From positions 1 to 48,360 of the forward strand of contig DASXMR010000112.1 of NCBI GenBank assembly GCA_036495525.1: a DNA stretch of 48,360 nt, read 5' to 3'. Both the position numbers and the translations under genes were made by a program. Each line of letters begins with the position of its first letter. Position 1 is the stretch's first letter. Source of the DNA: DASXMR01 sp036495525 (lineage in GTDB: Bacteria; Actinomycetota; Actinomycetes; Streptosporangiales; Streptosporangiaceae). Below are positions 1-7,675 of the stretch, piece by piece. The notes under the pieces were generated by a model. It was not told the origin of the DNA, made no database searches, and saw only the letters and a list, made by a program, of their open reading frames with translations.

Positions 1-186
1 CTGGCCCTGGACGTGACCGAGGACCAGGTGTCCTACGCGGTGAAGATGCTGCGGCTGGCCGGCCTGGTCAGCTTCCGCAAGGACGGCCGGGTGGTGTTCT
101 ACCGGCTCAGCGACGGCTTCCCGCATCAGCTGCTCGAACACTGCCTGCGCCAGCTGCTCACCATCGCGGCGCCGGAGGTGGACTGA
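1..186 (+). CDS. ArsR-family HTH transcriptional regulator (3' part)
   Basis: The window opens inside this gene, in frame 1, and 61 codons plus TGA are visible. The residues resemble the second half of a winged-helix domain of the ArsR/SmtB type: a recognition helix (VSYAVKMLRLAGLV) followed by the beta-wing (FRKDGRVVFYRLSDG) and a C-terminal dimerisation helix. The stop overlaps the next start by one base (TGATG), so it is translationally coupled to the permease. An ArsR regulator coupled to a YraQ/ArsP-type permease suggests metal, metalloid or sulfur-species control, but the sensing residues lie outside the window. Family call is fairly sure; ligand unknown. Confidence 0.75.
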   Translation: MALDVTEDQVSYAVKMLRLAGLVSFRKDGRVVFYRLSDGFPHQLLEHCLRQLLTIAAPEVD

Positions 187-1367
187 TGCGGGTACTCGAC
201 GCGCTGGGCCACGCACTGGGCGTGGCGGGCTCGATGACCTGGCAGATCACCTGGTCGCTGATCCTCGGCTTCACGCTGTCCGCGGTGGTGCAGGCGGTGA
301 TCCGCCGGTCCACCGTCGTCCGGCTGCTGGGCAGCGACCGGCCCGCCGCGCTGGCCCGGGCGACCGGGCTCGGCGCGGCCTCCTCGTCCTGCTCGTACGC
401 GGCGGTGGCGCTGGCCCGCTCGCTGTTCCGTAAGGGCGCCAGCTTCACCGCGGCCATGGTGTTCGAGATCGCCAGCACCAACCTGGTCATCGAGCTGGGC
501 ATCATCCTGGCCCTGCTCATCTCCTGGCAGTTCACCCTGGCCGAGTTCATCGGCGGCCCGATCATGATCGTCCTGCTGGCGGTGGCGTTCCGGCTGTTCG
601 TCCGGGCCAGGCTGATCGACGCGGCCCGCGAGCAGGCCGGCAAGGGCGTGGCCGGGTCGATGGAGGGGCACGCCGCGATGGACATGAGCATCGCGTCCGG
701 CGGGAGCTTCTGGTGCCGCCTGATCAGCCGGGAGGGCTACACCTCGGTCAGCCACATCTTCGTGATGGAGTGGGCCGCCGTCATCCGGGACGTGGTCATC
801 GGCCTGCTCATCGCCGGCGCGGTCGGCGCCTGGGTGCCGGACTCGTTCTGGCAGCATCTGTTCCTGACCAGCCACCCGCTGGCCGCGCGGCTGTGGGGGC
901 CGATCATTGGCCCGGTGATCTCGGTTCTCAGCTTCGTCTGCTCGATCGGCAACGTGCCACTGGCCGCGGTGCTGTGGAACGGCGGGATCAGCTTCGGCGG
1001 GGTGATCTCGTTCATCTTCGCCGACCTGATCATCATCCCGATCCTGATCATCTACCGGAAGTACTACGGCACCAGGATAATGCTGGTGCTGACCGGGATC
1101 TTCTTCTGCACCATGGTCGCGGCCGGCTACATCGTCGAGTTCCTGTTCGGCGGGCTGGGGCTGATCCCGGCCGAGCGGAACGCGAAGGTGGGCGAGTCCG
1201 CCATCCACTGGAACTACACCACGGTGCTCAACATCATCTTCCTGCTGCTCGCAGCCGCGCTGCTGGTCCGGTTCTACCGCTCGGGCGGCGCGCAGATGCT
1301 CAGGATGATGGGCGGCGCGCCAGACCAGCACGCGATGCACGGCGACGCCGCTGAGAGCGGCCGCTGA
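186..1367 (+). CDS. Permease of the YraQ/ArsP (DUF318) family
   Basis: A 393-residue integral membrane protein with roughly eight to nine hydrophobic helices and a central cytoplasmic loop (about residues 140-185). The family signature is present twice: a Ser/Cys-rich turn (ASSSCSYAAVALARSLF) near residue 75 and a related repeat (CSIGNVPLAAVLW) near residue 257, each preceding a helix, as expected for the pseudo-twofold permease fold. Members include ArsP, which exports trivalent organoarsenicals, and YraQ-type permeases of unknown substrate. The start overlaps the ArsR stop by one base and GGAGGTGG lies just upstream. The substrate cannot be read from sequence; arsenic is only one option. 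A GC hairpin follows about 30 bases after the stop. Confidence 0.85.
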   Translation: MRVLDALGHALGVAGSMTWQITWSLILGFTLSAVVQAVIRRSTVVRLLGSDRPAALARATGLGAASSSCSYAAVALARSLFRKGASFTAAMVFEIASTNLVIELGIILALLISWQFTLAEFIGGPIMIVLLAVAFRLFVRARLIDAAREQAGKGVAGSMEGHAAMDMSIASGGSFWCRLISREGYTSVSHIFVMEWAAVIRDVVIGLLIAGAVGAWVPDSFWQHLFLTSHPLAARLWGPIIGPVISVLSFVCSIGNVPLAAVLWNGGISFGGVISFIFADLIIIPILIIYRKYYGTRIMLVLTGIFFCTMVAAGYIVEFLFGGLGLIPAERNAKVGESAIHWNYTTVLNIIFLLLAAALLVRFYRSGGAQMLRMMGGAPDQHAMHGDAAESGR

Positions 1368-1395
1368 GTCACTGCTGGCCTTTGCCGCTCGCTGA

Positions 1396-1415
1396 CCCGG
1401 CGCCTCTCCGCCGGG
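1396..1415 (+). terminator. GC hairpin after the permease gene
   Basis: Perfect 7-bp arms (CCCGGCG/CGCCGGG) enclose a 6-base loop about 30 bases downstream of the permease stop. No U-tract follows, which is common for actinobacterial terminators. Function is inferred from position. Confidence 0.45.
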
Positions 1416-1492
1416 CTCGGCGCGGCTGAGCGTCCGTCCACCCGGACCGTCCGTGGCCCGGCGCGCCGGCCCCCGGCGGCCGGCCCGGCCGG

Positions 1493-1498
1493 TACAGT
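1493..1498 (+). promoter_or_regulatory. Putative -10 box for a leaderless RNase HI transcript
   Basis: TACAGT (TANNNT type) ends seven bases before the ATG at 1506 and no Shine-Dalgarno lies between. This spacing would place the mRNA 5' end at the start codon. Confidence 0.4.
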
Positions 1499-1505
1499 GC
1501 GGCCC

Positions 1506-1970
1506 ATGGCGGGGCCTCAGGAAGACCGGATCGTGGAGATTTACACCGACGGCGCGTGCAGCGGGAATCCGGGGCCAGGCGGCTGGGGCGCGGTGCTGAC
1601 CTGCGACGGGCGCGAGAAGGAGCTGCACGGCGGCGAGCCGGCCACCACGAACAACCGGATGGAGCTGATGGCAGCGATCCAGGCGCTGGAGAGCCTGACC
1701 CGCCCGGCCATCGTGCGGCTGCACACCGACAGCGTGTACCTGCGCAGCGGGATCACCAGCTGGCTGGCCGGGTGGAAGCGCAACGGCTGGAAGACTGCGG
1801 CGAAGCAGCCGGTGAAGAACGCGGACCTGTGGCGCAGGCTGGACGCCGCCGCTAAGCCGCACACCGTCGAGTGGCTGTGGGTCAAGGGGCACGCTGGCGT
1901 GCCGGGCAACGAGCGGGCCGACGCGCTGGCCAACCGCGGCATGGCAGCCGCCAGGGGCTCTCGGCGCTAG
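1506..1970 (+). CDS. rnhA: Ribonuclease HI
   Basis: A 154-residue single-domain RNase HI, the normal length for the family. It cleaves the RNA strand of RNA-DNA hybrids in a two-metal reaction (R-loop and primer removal). The catalytic carboxylates are all visible: D15 (YTDGACSGNPGPGG), E53 (NNRMELMAA), D75 (HTDSVY) and D139 (NERADALA), with the mobile-loop His129 (KGHAGVPGN). An in-frame GTG at 1497 would add three residues; I prefer ATG 1506 because a TANNNT box sits seven bases upstream, consistent with leaderless translation. It is monocistronic, with a convergent gene 14 bases after its stop. Confidence 0.95.
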   Translation: MAGPQEDRIVEIYTDGACSGNPGPGGWGAVLTCDGREKELHGGEPATTNNRMELMAAIQALESLTRPAIVRLHTDSVYLRSGITSWLAGWKRNGWKTAAKQPVKNADLWRRLDAAAKPHTVEWLWVKGHAGVPGNERADALANRGMAAARGSRR

Positions 1971-1983
1971 CCGCCGCGGCTGC

Positions 1984-3399
1984 CTAGCGCGCGTCGGCCT
2001 GGCCGGCGGCCAGGATCCTGGCGAGTATCCGGGTGCCGCGCTCCAGCGACGGCGGCTCCTCGCCCGCATAGCTCAGCCGCAGGTACGGGCCTGGTGGCTC
2101 ACCTGCGAAGCTCGACCGGCCGGGATTCACCGCCAGGCCGGCCGCAGCGGCGGCCTGCGCCGCATCGGCATCCGACGTCCCGTCGGGCAGTCGCAGCCAC
2201 AGGTGCACGCCGCCGGACGGGACCAGCTCCAGCTCGCAGCCCAGGCCGCTGAGGTGGGTGCCGATGGCACGGACCAGCGCGTCCCGCCGCTCCCGCAGCG
2301 CTCGCCGCACCGTGCCCAGGTGCCTGGGCCAGCCGGGCGAGGTGAGCACGTCCAGGGCGATCTGCTGCAGCACGGGCGCGACGAACAGGTCGTCGCTGAT
2401 CCGGCCGCGCCGCAGCCTGGCCAGGGCCGGCCCGCGGGCGGCGAGCGCGGCGACCCGCAGCCCGGCGGCGACCGGCTTGGTCAGCGACCGCAGGTAGATC
2501 ACGTGGCCGTCGTCGTCGTGGCTGGCCAGCGGCGGCGGTGTCGGCGCGCCGAGGTCGAAGTCGCGCATCCAGTCGTCCTCGATCAGGAACGCGCTGCCCT
2601 GCGCGACGACGGCGAGCACCTCATCGCGCCGGCTGGCGGCCAGCACGGCGCCCGCCGGGTTGGCGTACCGCGGCTGCAGGTAGACCAGCCGGGCGCCGGT
2701 CCTGCTCAGCGCGTCAGCCAGGGCACCGGGCAGCACGCCGTCGCGGTCGCCGGGCACCGGGACCAGCGTCAGCCCCGCCGCACGCGCCGCGGCCAGCGCG
2801 CCGACGTAGGTCGGCGACTCGACGACGACCGGGTCCCCCGGCTCGCACAGGTGCCGGAAAGCGGCCGACAGCGCTGCCTGGCCGCCAGAGGTGATCAGCA
2901 CGTGCTGCGCAGTCAGCGCGCCGCCGGCCTCGCCAGCCAGGTGCGCGCGCAGCTCGGGCAGCCCCTGGGACGGCAGGCGGCTCCAGGCCTGCGGCCGCCT
3001 GGCCGCTCGCGAGCCGGCGGCCGCGAGCAGGCCGAGTGGCTGCAGCCGCTCGTCAAGGAAGCCGCTGCCCATCGACACCGTGTCCAGGGCCGGCGGCTCG
3101 ATCAGCCGCTCCAGGTCCGGGCCGAGCCCGGCCCGGCTGCCCAGCGCCAGGGTCTGCCAGGACAGGTCGGCCGGCGGCACGGCTGCCCGCCGCGCGGCGG
3201 TATAGGTGCCGGCCCCAGGACGGGTCACCAGCAGTCCCTGACTCGCCAGTCCGGCGAGGAGTCGCTGCACCGTAGCCGGGCTGAGCCGGTAGCGCTGCTG
3301 CAGCTCGCGGTAGGACGGCAGCTTGCTATCGGGCGGCAGCGAGCCGATCAGTGCCGTCAGCGCGATGGCAGCCGGGGCGCGACTGCTATCGTTGTTCAT
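1984..3399 (-). CDS. MocR/PdxR-type regulator: GntR winged helix fused to PLP aminotransferase-like domain
   Basis: A 471-residue protein. Residues about 1-75 form a GntR winged helix (KLPSYRELQQRYRLSPATVQRLLAGLASQGLL); the rest is a fold-type I aminotransferase-like domain with the PLP-binding lysine in LRSLTKPVAAGLR and the FLIEDDW motif. MocR proteins use PLP or its adducts as effector and usually regulate an adjacent divergent gene. Here that gene is the EamA transporter, and the two ATGs share bases 3398-3399. In-frame sequence runs open further upstream, but ATG 3399 begins the recognisable N-terminus (MNNDSSRAP). No Shine-Dalgarno is visible, so leaderless translation is likely. Effector and regulon are unknown; an amino-compound exporter as target would fit. 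Confidence 0.85.
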   Translation of the reverse strand: MNNDSSRAPAAIALTALIGSLPPDSKLPSYRELQQRYRLSPATVQRLLAGLASQGLLVTRPGAGTYTAARRAAVPPADLSWQTLALGSRAGLGPDLERLIEPPALDTVSMGSGFLDERLQPLGLLAAAGSRAARRPQAWSRLPSQGLPELRAHLAGEAGGALTAQHVLITSGGQAALSAAFRHLCEPGDPVVVESPTYVGALAAARAAGLTLVPVPGDRDGVLPGALADALSRTGARLVYLQPRYANPAGAVLAASRRDEVLAVVAQGSAFLIEDDWMRDFDLGAPTPPPLASHDDDGHVIYLRSLTKPVAAGLRVAALAARGPALARLRRGRISDDLFVAPVLQQIALDVLTSPGWPRHLGTVRRALRERRDALVRAIGTHLSGLGCELELVPSGGVHLWLRLPDGTSDADAAQAAAAAGLAVNPGRSSFAGEPPGPYLRLSYAGEEPPSLERGTRILARILAAGQADAR

Positions 3400-3411
3400 G
3401 AAGGCTAATAG
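3386..3411. promoter_or_regulatory. Symmetric operator-like element covering both divergent start codons
   Basis: CTAT-N5-TTCATGAA-N5-ATAG: an 8-bp perfect palindrome (3395-3402) flanked symmetrically by CTAT and ATAG. Both start codons lie in the central palindrome. TATCGT at 3387-3392 is five bases before the rightward ATG and is a good -10 box for a leaderless transcript. A protein bound here would block both promoters; the MocR product is the obvious candidate. Confidence 0.5.
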
Positions 3412-4351
3412 AAGCACTTCTGTGCTGACGGCGAAAGCGTCACCGCTGCTGCTCGGGGCGCTCGGCGTGCTGTGCTTCAGCGTCACGTTCCCGGCCACGA
3501 CCGCCGCTGAGGCCTCGTTCAGCCCGGTCGTCGTTGGCGTCGGCCGGGCCGTGCCGGCGGCGATGCTGGCGCTGCTGATCCTCGCCGTTAAGCGCGAGCC
3601 GCTGCTGCCACCGCGCGCGGCTGTGCCCCGGCTGCTGGTCGTCGCCGCTACCGTCGGAGTCGGCTTCGGCCTGCTGTCAGCGGTCGCGCTGCACGACGTC
3701 AGCAGCGTGCACGGGGCAGTGCTCACCGGGCTGATCCCGGCGGCGACGGCCGGCATGGCGGTGCTGAGGGCAGGCGAGCGGCCTCGCGGCGCGTACTGGT
3801 TCGCGCTGGGCCTCGGGCTGGCCGTCGTCGTCGGCTTCGCGGTGATCCAGGGCGGCGGGCGGCTGCGGGCGGCAGACGCGCTGCTGCTCGCCGGCATCGC
3901 GGTCGGCGGGCTCGGTTACGCCGAGGGCGGCGTGCTCGCCCGCGAGTACGGGGGCTGGCGGGTGATCTGCTGGGGGCTGATCCTGGCGCTGCCGGTCAGC
4001 CTGCCTGTCGCGGTCGCCGCCGGCCTCGCTGACCCGCCACGGCACCTGACCGCCGGAGCGGCGGCCGGGCTGGCCTACGTCAGCATCTTCTCGATGCTGC
4101 TGGGCTTCTTCGCCTGGTACCAGGGCATGGCCATCGGTGGCGTCGCCCGGGTGGGCCGCCTGCAGCTCGCCCAGCCTGCCCTCACCCTGTGCTGGTCAGC
4201 GCTGCTGCTCGGCGAGCGGGTCAGCCTGCTGAGCGCGGTAGCGGCCGCCGCTGTCATCGCCGCGACCGCCGTCGGGCGCAACGCCAGGGTCGACTCGCTC
4301 ACTCCGGCGGCCGCTGGCGAGCTACAGCTGACCGGCCAGCCCGGCGGCTAG
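3398..4351 (+). CDS. EamA/DMT-superfamily drug/metabolite exporter
   Basis: A 317-residue membrane protein with about ten hydrophobic helices arranged as two EamA repeats, the standard size of the family. The second half shows the typical end of an EamA repeat (ARVGRLQLAQPALTLCWSALLLGERVSLLSAVAAAAVI). DMT proteins export amino acids, metabolites or drugs using the proton gradient. It is divergent from, and shares start-codon bases with, the MocR regulator, which implies control by it. ATG 3398 is chosen because a TANNNT box precedes it at leaderless spacing; a GTG at 3422 is an alternative. Substrate unknown. Confidence 0.85.
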   Translation: MKANRSTSVLTAKASPLLLGALGVLCFSVTFPATTAAEASFSPVVVGVGRAVPAAMLALLILAVKREPLLPPRAAVPRLLVVAATVGVGFGLLSAVALHDVSSVHGAVLTGLIPAATAGMAVLRAGERPRGAYWFALGLGLAVVVGFAVIQGGGRLRAADALLLAGIAVGGLGYAEGGVLAREYGGWRVICWGLILALPVSLPVAVAAGLADPPRHLTAGAAAGLAYVSIFSMLLGFFAWYQGMAIGGVARVGRLQLAQPALTLCWSALLLGERVSLLSAVAAAAVIAATAVGRNARVDSLTPAAAGELQLTGQPGG

Positions 4352-4485
4352 GCCGAGCCGCGGCAGAGCAGGCCGGGCCCGCCTGGCTTAGACGGCGGCA
4401 GTCAGCCCGACGACCTCGTTCATCAGAAAGCCAGCGGTCGTCGCGGCGTCAGCTCGCGGCCGGGCGCTGTGGTTATCGTGGCGTC
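4352..4485. other. Intergenic spacer with leaderless-type -10 box for the LigD-like gene
   Basis: TATCGT at 4474-4479 ends six bases before ATG 4486 and there is no Shine-Dalgarno, so the downstream mRNA is probably leaderless. On the minus strand a short open frame ends with TAA at 4388-4390 and reads plausibly as a protein C-terminus, but it has no start or family match and I do not call it. Confidence 0.4.
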
Positions 4486-5820
4486 ATGCCGGATCGCAAG
4501 GAGGCGCTGGAGGTCGCCGGGCGGGTGGTCACGATCAGCAACCCGGCCAAGGTCTATTTCCCGCGCACCGGTCACACCAAAGGGGACCTGGTCCGCTATT
4601 ACCTGAGCGTCGCCGACGGGGCGCTGCGCGGCGTGGCCGGGCGCCCGATGGTGCTCAAGCGCTTCGTCAACGGGGCCGAGGGCGAGCCGTTCTTCCAGAA
4701 GCGCGCCCCGTCGTCACGGCCGGACTGGACCGAGACGGTCACGCTGAGCTTCCCGTCCGGACGGACCGCCGAGGAGATCGTGGTCACCGACGCGGCGCAG
4801 CTGGCCTGGGTGGTGAACCTGGGCTGCATCGACCTGAACCCGCACCCGGTGCTGGCCGCCGACCTCGACCACCCGGATGAGCTGCGGGTCGACCTGGACC
4901 CGGTGCCGGGGGTCACCTGGGAGCAGATCACCGAGGTCGCCGTCGTTGCGCGCGACGCGCTGCGCGACTTCGGGCTGGCCGGCTGGCCGAAGACATCGGG
5001 CTCGCGCGGCATGCACGTCTACAGCCGGATCGAGCCCCGCTGGACCTTCGCCGACGTGCGCCGCGCCGCCGTGGCGCTGGCCCGCGAGATCGAGCGGCGG
5101 GCACCCGGGCTGGCCACGGCCAAGTGGTGGAAGGAGGAGCGGCACGGCGTCTTCGTGGACTACAACCAGAACGCGAAGGACCGCACTGTCGCCTCCGCCT
5201 ACTCGGTCCGGCCGACCAAGGACGCGCGCGTCTCCGCGCCGCTTGGCTGGGACGAGGTGCCCGGCTGCCGGCCCGAGGACTACACCATCGACACCATGCC
5301 AGCCAGGTTCGCGCAGCTCGGCGACCCGTGGCAGGACATGGACGGCATGTCGGGCTCGCTGGAGCAGCTGCTCGAGCTCGCCGCCTCGGACCAGGCCGCC
5401 GGGCTGCCCGACGCACCGTGGCCGCCGCACTTCGTCAAGCAGGCCGGCGAGGCGCCCAGGGTCCAGCCATCGAAACGGCGCCCGGCCAGCCCGGCGCCGG
5501 CGCCCGGCAAGACGAGCGGGCCCGCCGGGCGGCGCCGCACGTCGATGCCGCTGATCGAGGTGGCCAGGGCGGCGACGAAGGCGGAGGCGATGCAGGGCCT
5601 CGACCGCTGGAAGGGCAAGCACCCGGCGGCCGCTGGCCTGCTTGAGCCGGCCGACGTCCTGGTCGACTCCATGCGCGGCCGCTCGTCGACCTGGACCAGG
5701 ATCCGGATCAACCTGCGCAACGTGCCGGAGGACCAGCGCCCGGCCCAGGAGGAGCTGGAGGTCGACTACGACCCCTGGGCCGGCCGGGGGCCAGGCACCG
5801 CCGGGCGCCCCAGCCGGTAA
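4486..5820 (+). CDS. Stand-alone LigD-type primase-polymerase (PolDom) with basic C-terminal extension
   Basis: A 444-residue protein. Residues about 15-320 are an archaeo-eukaryotic primase-like LigD polymerase domain: metal-binding pair D136/D138 (RVDLDPVPG), nucleotide-binding SGSRGMHVY (171-179), and third carboxylate D225 in FVDYNQNAKDR. Those numbers nearly match D137, D139 and D227 of the Mycobacterium tuberculosis LigD polymerase domain. Such enzymes fill gaps with ribonucleotides in NHEJ or base-excision repair. There is no ligase or phosphoesterase domain and no ku gene nearby. A Pro/Ala/Arg linker (about 325-350) leads to a further small domain (about 355-440) seen in actinobacterial relatives. 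From memory relatives read LHPHP where this one has LNPHP (residues 117-121). Leaderless start supported by TATCGT. Confidence 0.88.
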   Translation: MPDRKEALEVAGRVVTISNPAKVYFPRTGHTKGDLVRYYLSVADGALRGVAGRPMVLKRFVNGAEGEPFFQKRAPSSRPDWTETVTLSFPSGRTAEEIVVTDAAQLAWVVNLGCIDLNPHPVLAADLDHPDELRVDLDPVPGVTWEQITEVAVVARDALRDFGLAGWPKTSGSRGMHVYSRIEPRWTFADVRRAAVALAREIERRAPGLATAKWWKEERHGVFVDYNQNAKDRTVASAYSVRPTKDARVSAPLGWDEVPGCRPEDYTIDTMPARFAQLGDPWQDMDGMSGSLEQLLELAASDQAAGLPDAPWPPHFVKQAGEAPRVQPSKRRPASPAPAPGKTSGPAGRRRTSMPLIEVARAATKAEAMQGLDRWKGKHPAAAGLLEPADVLVDSMRGRSSTWTRIRINLRNVPEDQRPAQEELEVDYDPWAGRGPGTAGRPSR

Positions 5821-5926
5821 TCCTCGCGCCCGTGACGGCGGCCCGGTCGCGCTGGTGGCCGGGCCGGCGCAGCCGCCATGCCTGGCAGCCCGGAGCAGCC
5901 AGTCCGGTCAGCCGCCGGGCGGCAAG

Positions 5927-6352
5927 CTAGAGCGCGATGTCGCGCTGCGCGACGACCTTGCCGATCCGGAGCCGGACCAGCAGCTCGCCGGGGACGCCAT
6001 TGCGTTCCGCGTATTCGTCCCTGCGCTCCTCGCCCATGTAGCGCGCGCCAAGCGCGCCTGCCCACCGCCGGACCTCGGCCAGGTCGTCGGACAGCGTAAC
6101 CCGGCCCTCGATGATGACGAACGAGTAAGGCGGCTGCTGGTCATCGACGGTCATCGCGGCGCGCCCGTCCCGGCGCAGTGCGATCCCCTTCAGCGAGCTG
6201 CGGTGCGTGGTCAGCACCACATCTTCACCGTCCAGCGCGAACCAGACCGGGGTCACGTGCGGGGCGCCGTCCTTGCGGGTCACGGCCAGCTTGCCGGTCC
6301 TGGTGCCCGCCATCACGAACTCGCGCCACTCGTCGTCGCTCATCTTCGGCAT
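5927..6352 (-). CDS. PPOX-class (split-barrel) F420- or flavin-dependent oxidoreductase
   Basis: A 141-residue split beta-barrel protein of the pyridoxamine-phosphate-oxidase-like superfamily. It carries the usual strand pattern TGKLAVTRKDGAPHVTPVWFALDGEDVVLTT at residues 18-48 and the conserved RMGEERRDEY-like helix near the C-terminus (GARYMGEERRDEY). Actinobacterial members use F420 or FMN to reduce unsaturated substrates, or bind biliverdin or heme; which applies here cannot be read. The start is ATG 6352, with TAACGT ending six bases upstream and no Shine-Dalgarno, so leaderless. It is divergent from the 2-hydroxyacid oxidase across 96 bases. Confidence 0.85.
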   Translation of the reverse strand: MPKMSDDEWREFVMAGTRTGKLAVTRKDGAPHVTPVWFALDGEDVVLTTHRSSLKGIALRRDGRAAMTVDDQQPPYSFVIIEGRVTLSDDLAEVRRWAGALGARYMGEERRDEYAERNGVPGELLVRLRIGKVVAQRDIAL

Positions 6353-6358
6353 GGCACC

Positions 6359-6364
6359 ACGTTA
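6359..6364 (-). promoter_or_regulatory. -10 box (TAACGT) for leaderless split-barrel gene
   Basis: On the minus strand TAACGT ends exactly six bases before ATG 6352. No ribosome-binding site is present. Confidence 0.5.
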
Positions 6365-6448
6365 GGGTGCCAGGGCTGTCCGGGTTGTGCATGTCAGCGG
6401 CAGCGGCCGACACTGGTCGGGAACCCGCGACGAAGGTGGAGGCGTAGC

Positions 6449-7669
6449 GTGCTGGAGACCCTGCGGTCCGTCCTGCGGTTCCGGCCGGTCGAGCTCAGCG
6501 CCGCCGAGCGGCGGCTGAGCAGGGCGGCGAATGTCGCTGACCTGCGCGCGATCGCGCGCCGGCGGCTGCCGCGGGGAGTCTTCGACTACATCGACGGCGG
6601 GGCCGAGGACGAGCTCACGCTGCACCGCAACGTCGACGCCTTCCGCCGCGCCGAGTTCCGGCCGAGGGTGCTGCGCGATGTCTCGGGCATCGACACCTCG
6701 GCGACGGTCCTCGGCCGCCGGCTGCCGCTGCCGCTGATCCTCGCGCCGACCGGGTTCACCAGGCTGGCCAGTCCCGGCGGCGAGCTCGACGTCGCCCGTG
6801 CCGCCGCGCGCAGCGGCCTGCCATTCACCCTGTCCACGATGGCCACCAGGTCGATCGAGGAAGTCGCGGCTGTCAGCAGCGGGACCAAGTGGCTGCAGGT
6901 CTACGTCTGGCGCGACCGCGGCCTGGTCAAGGACATGCTCAGCCGCGCGGCGCAGGCCGGCTTCGAGGCGATCATGATCACGGTGGACACCGCGATGCTC
7001 GGGCGGCGCGAGCGGGACGTGCGCCGCGGCTTCACCATGCCGCCCAAGCTGGGTCCCGGCACGCTGCTGGACGGCGTGCTGCACCCGGCGTGGACCTGGA
7101 GCTTCGCCCGCTCCGAGCCGATCACCTTCGCGAACGTGGCGGCCAGTGCCGCACCGCAGGGCAACGCAGCCGTGAAGCTGGCTGAGTACACCAACTCGCA
7201 GTTCGACCCGGCGCTGTCGTGGCGCGACCTGGATTGGTTCCGCGCGGCCTGGGACGGTCCGATCCTGCTCAAGGGGGTCCAGACGGTCGAGGACGCGCTG
7301 CTCGCCGCCGACGCCGGGGTCGAAGCGGTGATCCTCTCCAACCACGGTGGCCGCCAGCTGGACGGTGCCCCGCCCATCCTCGAGCTGGTGCAGCCGGTCG
7401 CCGAGGCCGTCGGTGACCGGGTCCAGGTCATCTGCGACGGCGGCATCCGCCGCGGCAGCGACATCGTCAAGGCCGTCGCGCTCGGCGCCACCGCGTGCAT
7501 GACCGGGCGGGCCGTGCTGTACGGGCTCGGCGTGGCCGGCGAGCGCGGCGTCGATCACGTGCTCGACCTGCTGGCCGCTGACGTGCGCCGGGTGATGGCG
7601 CTGGCCGGCCAGCAGCGCATGGGCGAGCTCGAGCCGGGACTGATCAGCTGGCGGCCGTCCGCGCTCTAG
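6449..7669 (+). CDS. FMN-dependent alpha-hydroxy-acid oxidase/dehydrogenase (LldD/MftD-like)
   Basis: A 406-residue TIM-barrel flavoprotein that oxidises 2-hydroxy acids such as L-lactate. The family hallmarks are present: FDYIDGGAEDELTL near the N-terminus, the FMN-phosphate region DGGIRRGSDIVKAVALGATA, and the active-site signature SNHGGRQLD, which holds the catalytic His and substrate Arg. An RBS (GGTGGAGG, six bases) selects GTG 6449. The usual YVPKDR-type loop reads YVWRDRGLVKDML here, so substrate may differ from lactate. MftD of the mycofactocin system is a close relative, but no mft genes are near, so I leave it as a generic family member. Confidence 0.85.
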   Translation: MLETLRSVLRFRPVELSAAERRLSRAANVADLRAIARRRLPRGVFDYIDGGAEDELTLHRNVDAFRRAEFRPRVLRDVSGIDTSATVLGRRLPLPLILAPTGFTRLASPGGELDVARAAARSGLPFTLSTMATRSIEEVAAVSSGTKWLQVYVWRDRGLVKDMLSRAAQAGFEAIMITVDTAMLGRRERDVRRGFTMPPKLGPGTLLDGVLHPAWTWSFARSEPITFANVAASAAPQGNAAVKLAEYTNSQFDPALSWRDLDWFRAAWDGPILLKGVQTVEDALLAADAGVEAVILSNHGGRQLDGAPPILELVQPVAEAVGDRVQVICDGGIRRGSDIVKAVALGATACMTGRAVLYGLGVAGERGVDHVLDLLAADVRRVMALAGQQRMGELEPGLISWRPSAL

Positions 7670-7675
7670 CGGCCG

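Noticed and set aside
126..2069. Long minus-strand open frame opposite the permease and RNase HI genes
   Set aside because: High GC keeps antisense frames open. The translation is Arg/Pro/Gly/His-rich without domains, and both sense genes are clearly real.
4388..4485. Minus-strand short peptide ending TTAGFLMNEVVGLTAAV
   Set aside because: Reads like a protein end, but has no start or recognised homologue. The region is better explained as the promoter of the LigD-like gene.
6449..7669. Mycofactocin gene mftD
   Set aside because: The enzyme is in the right superfamily, but no other mycofactocin genes are in the window.
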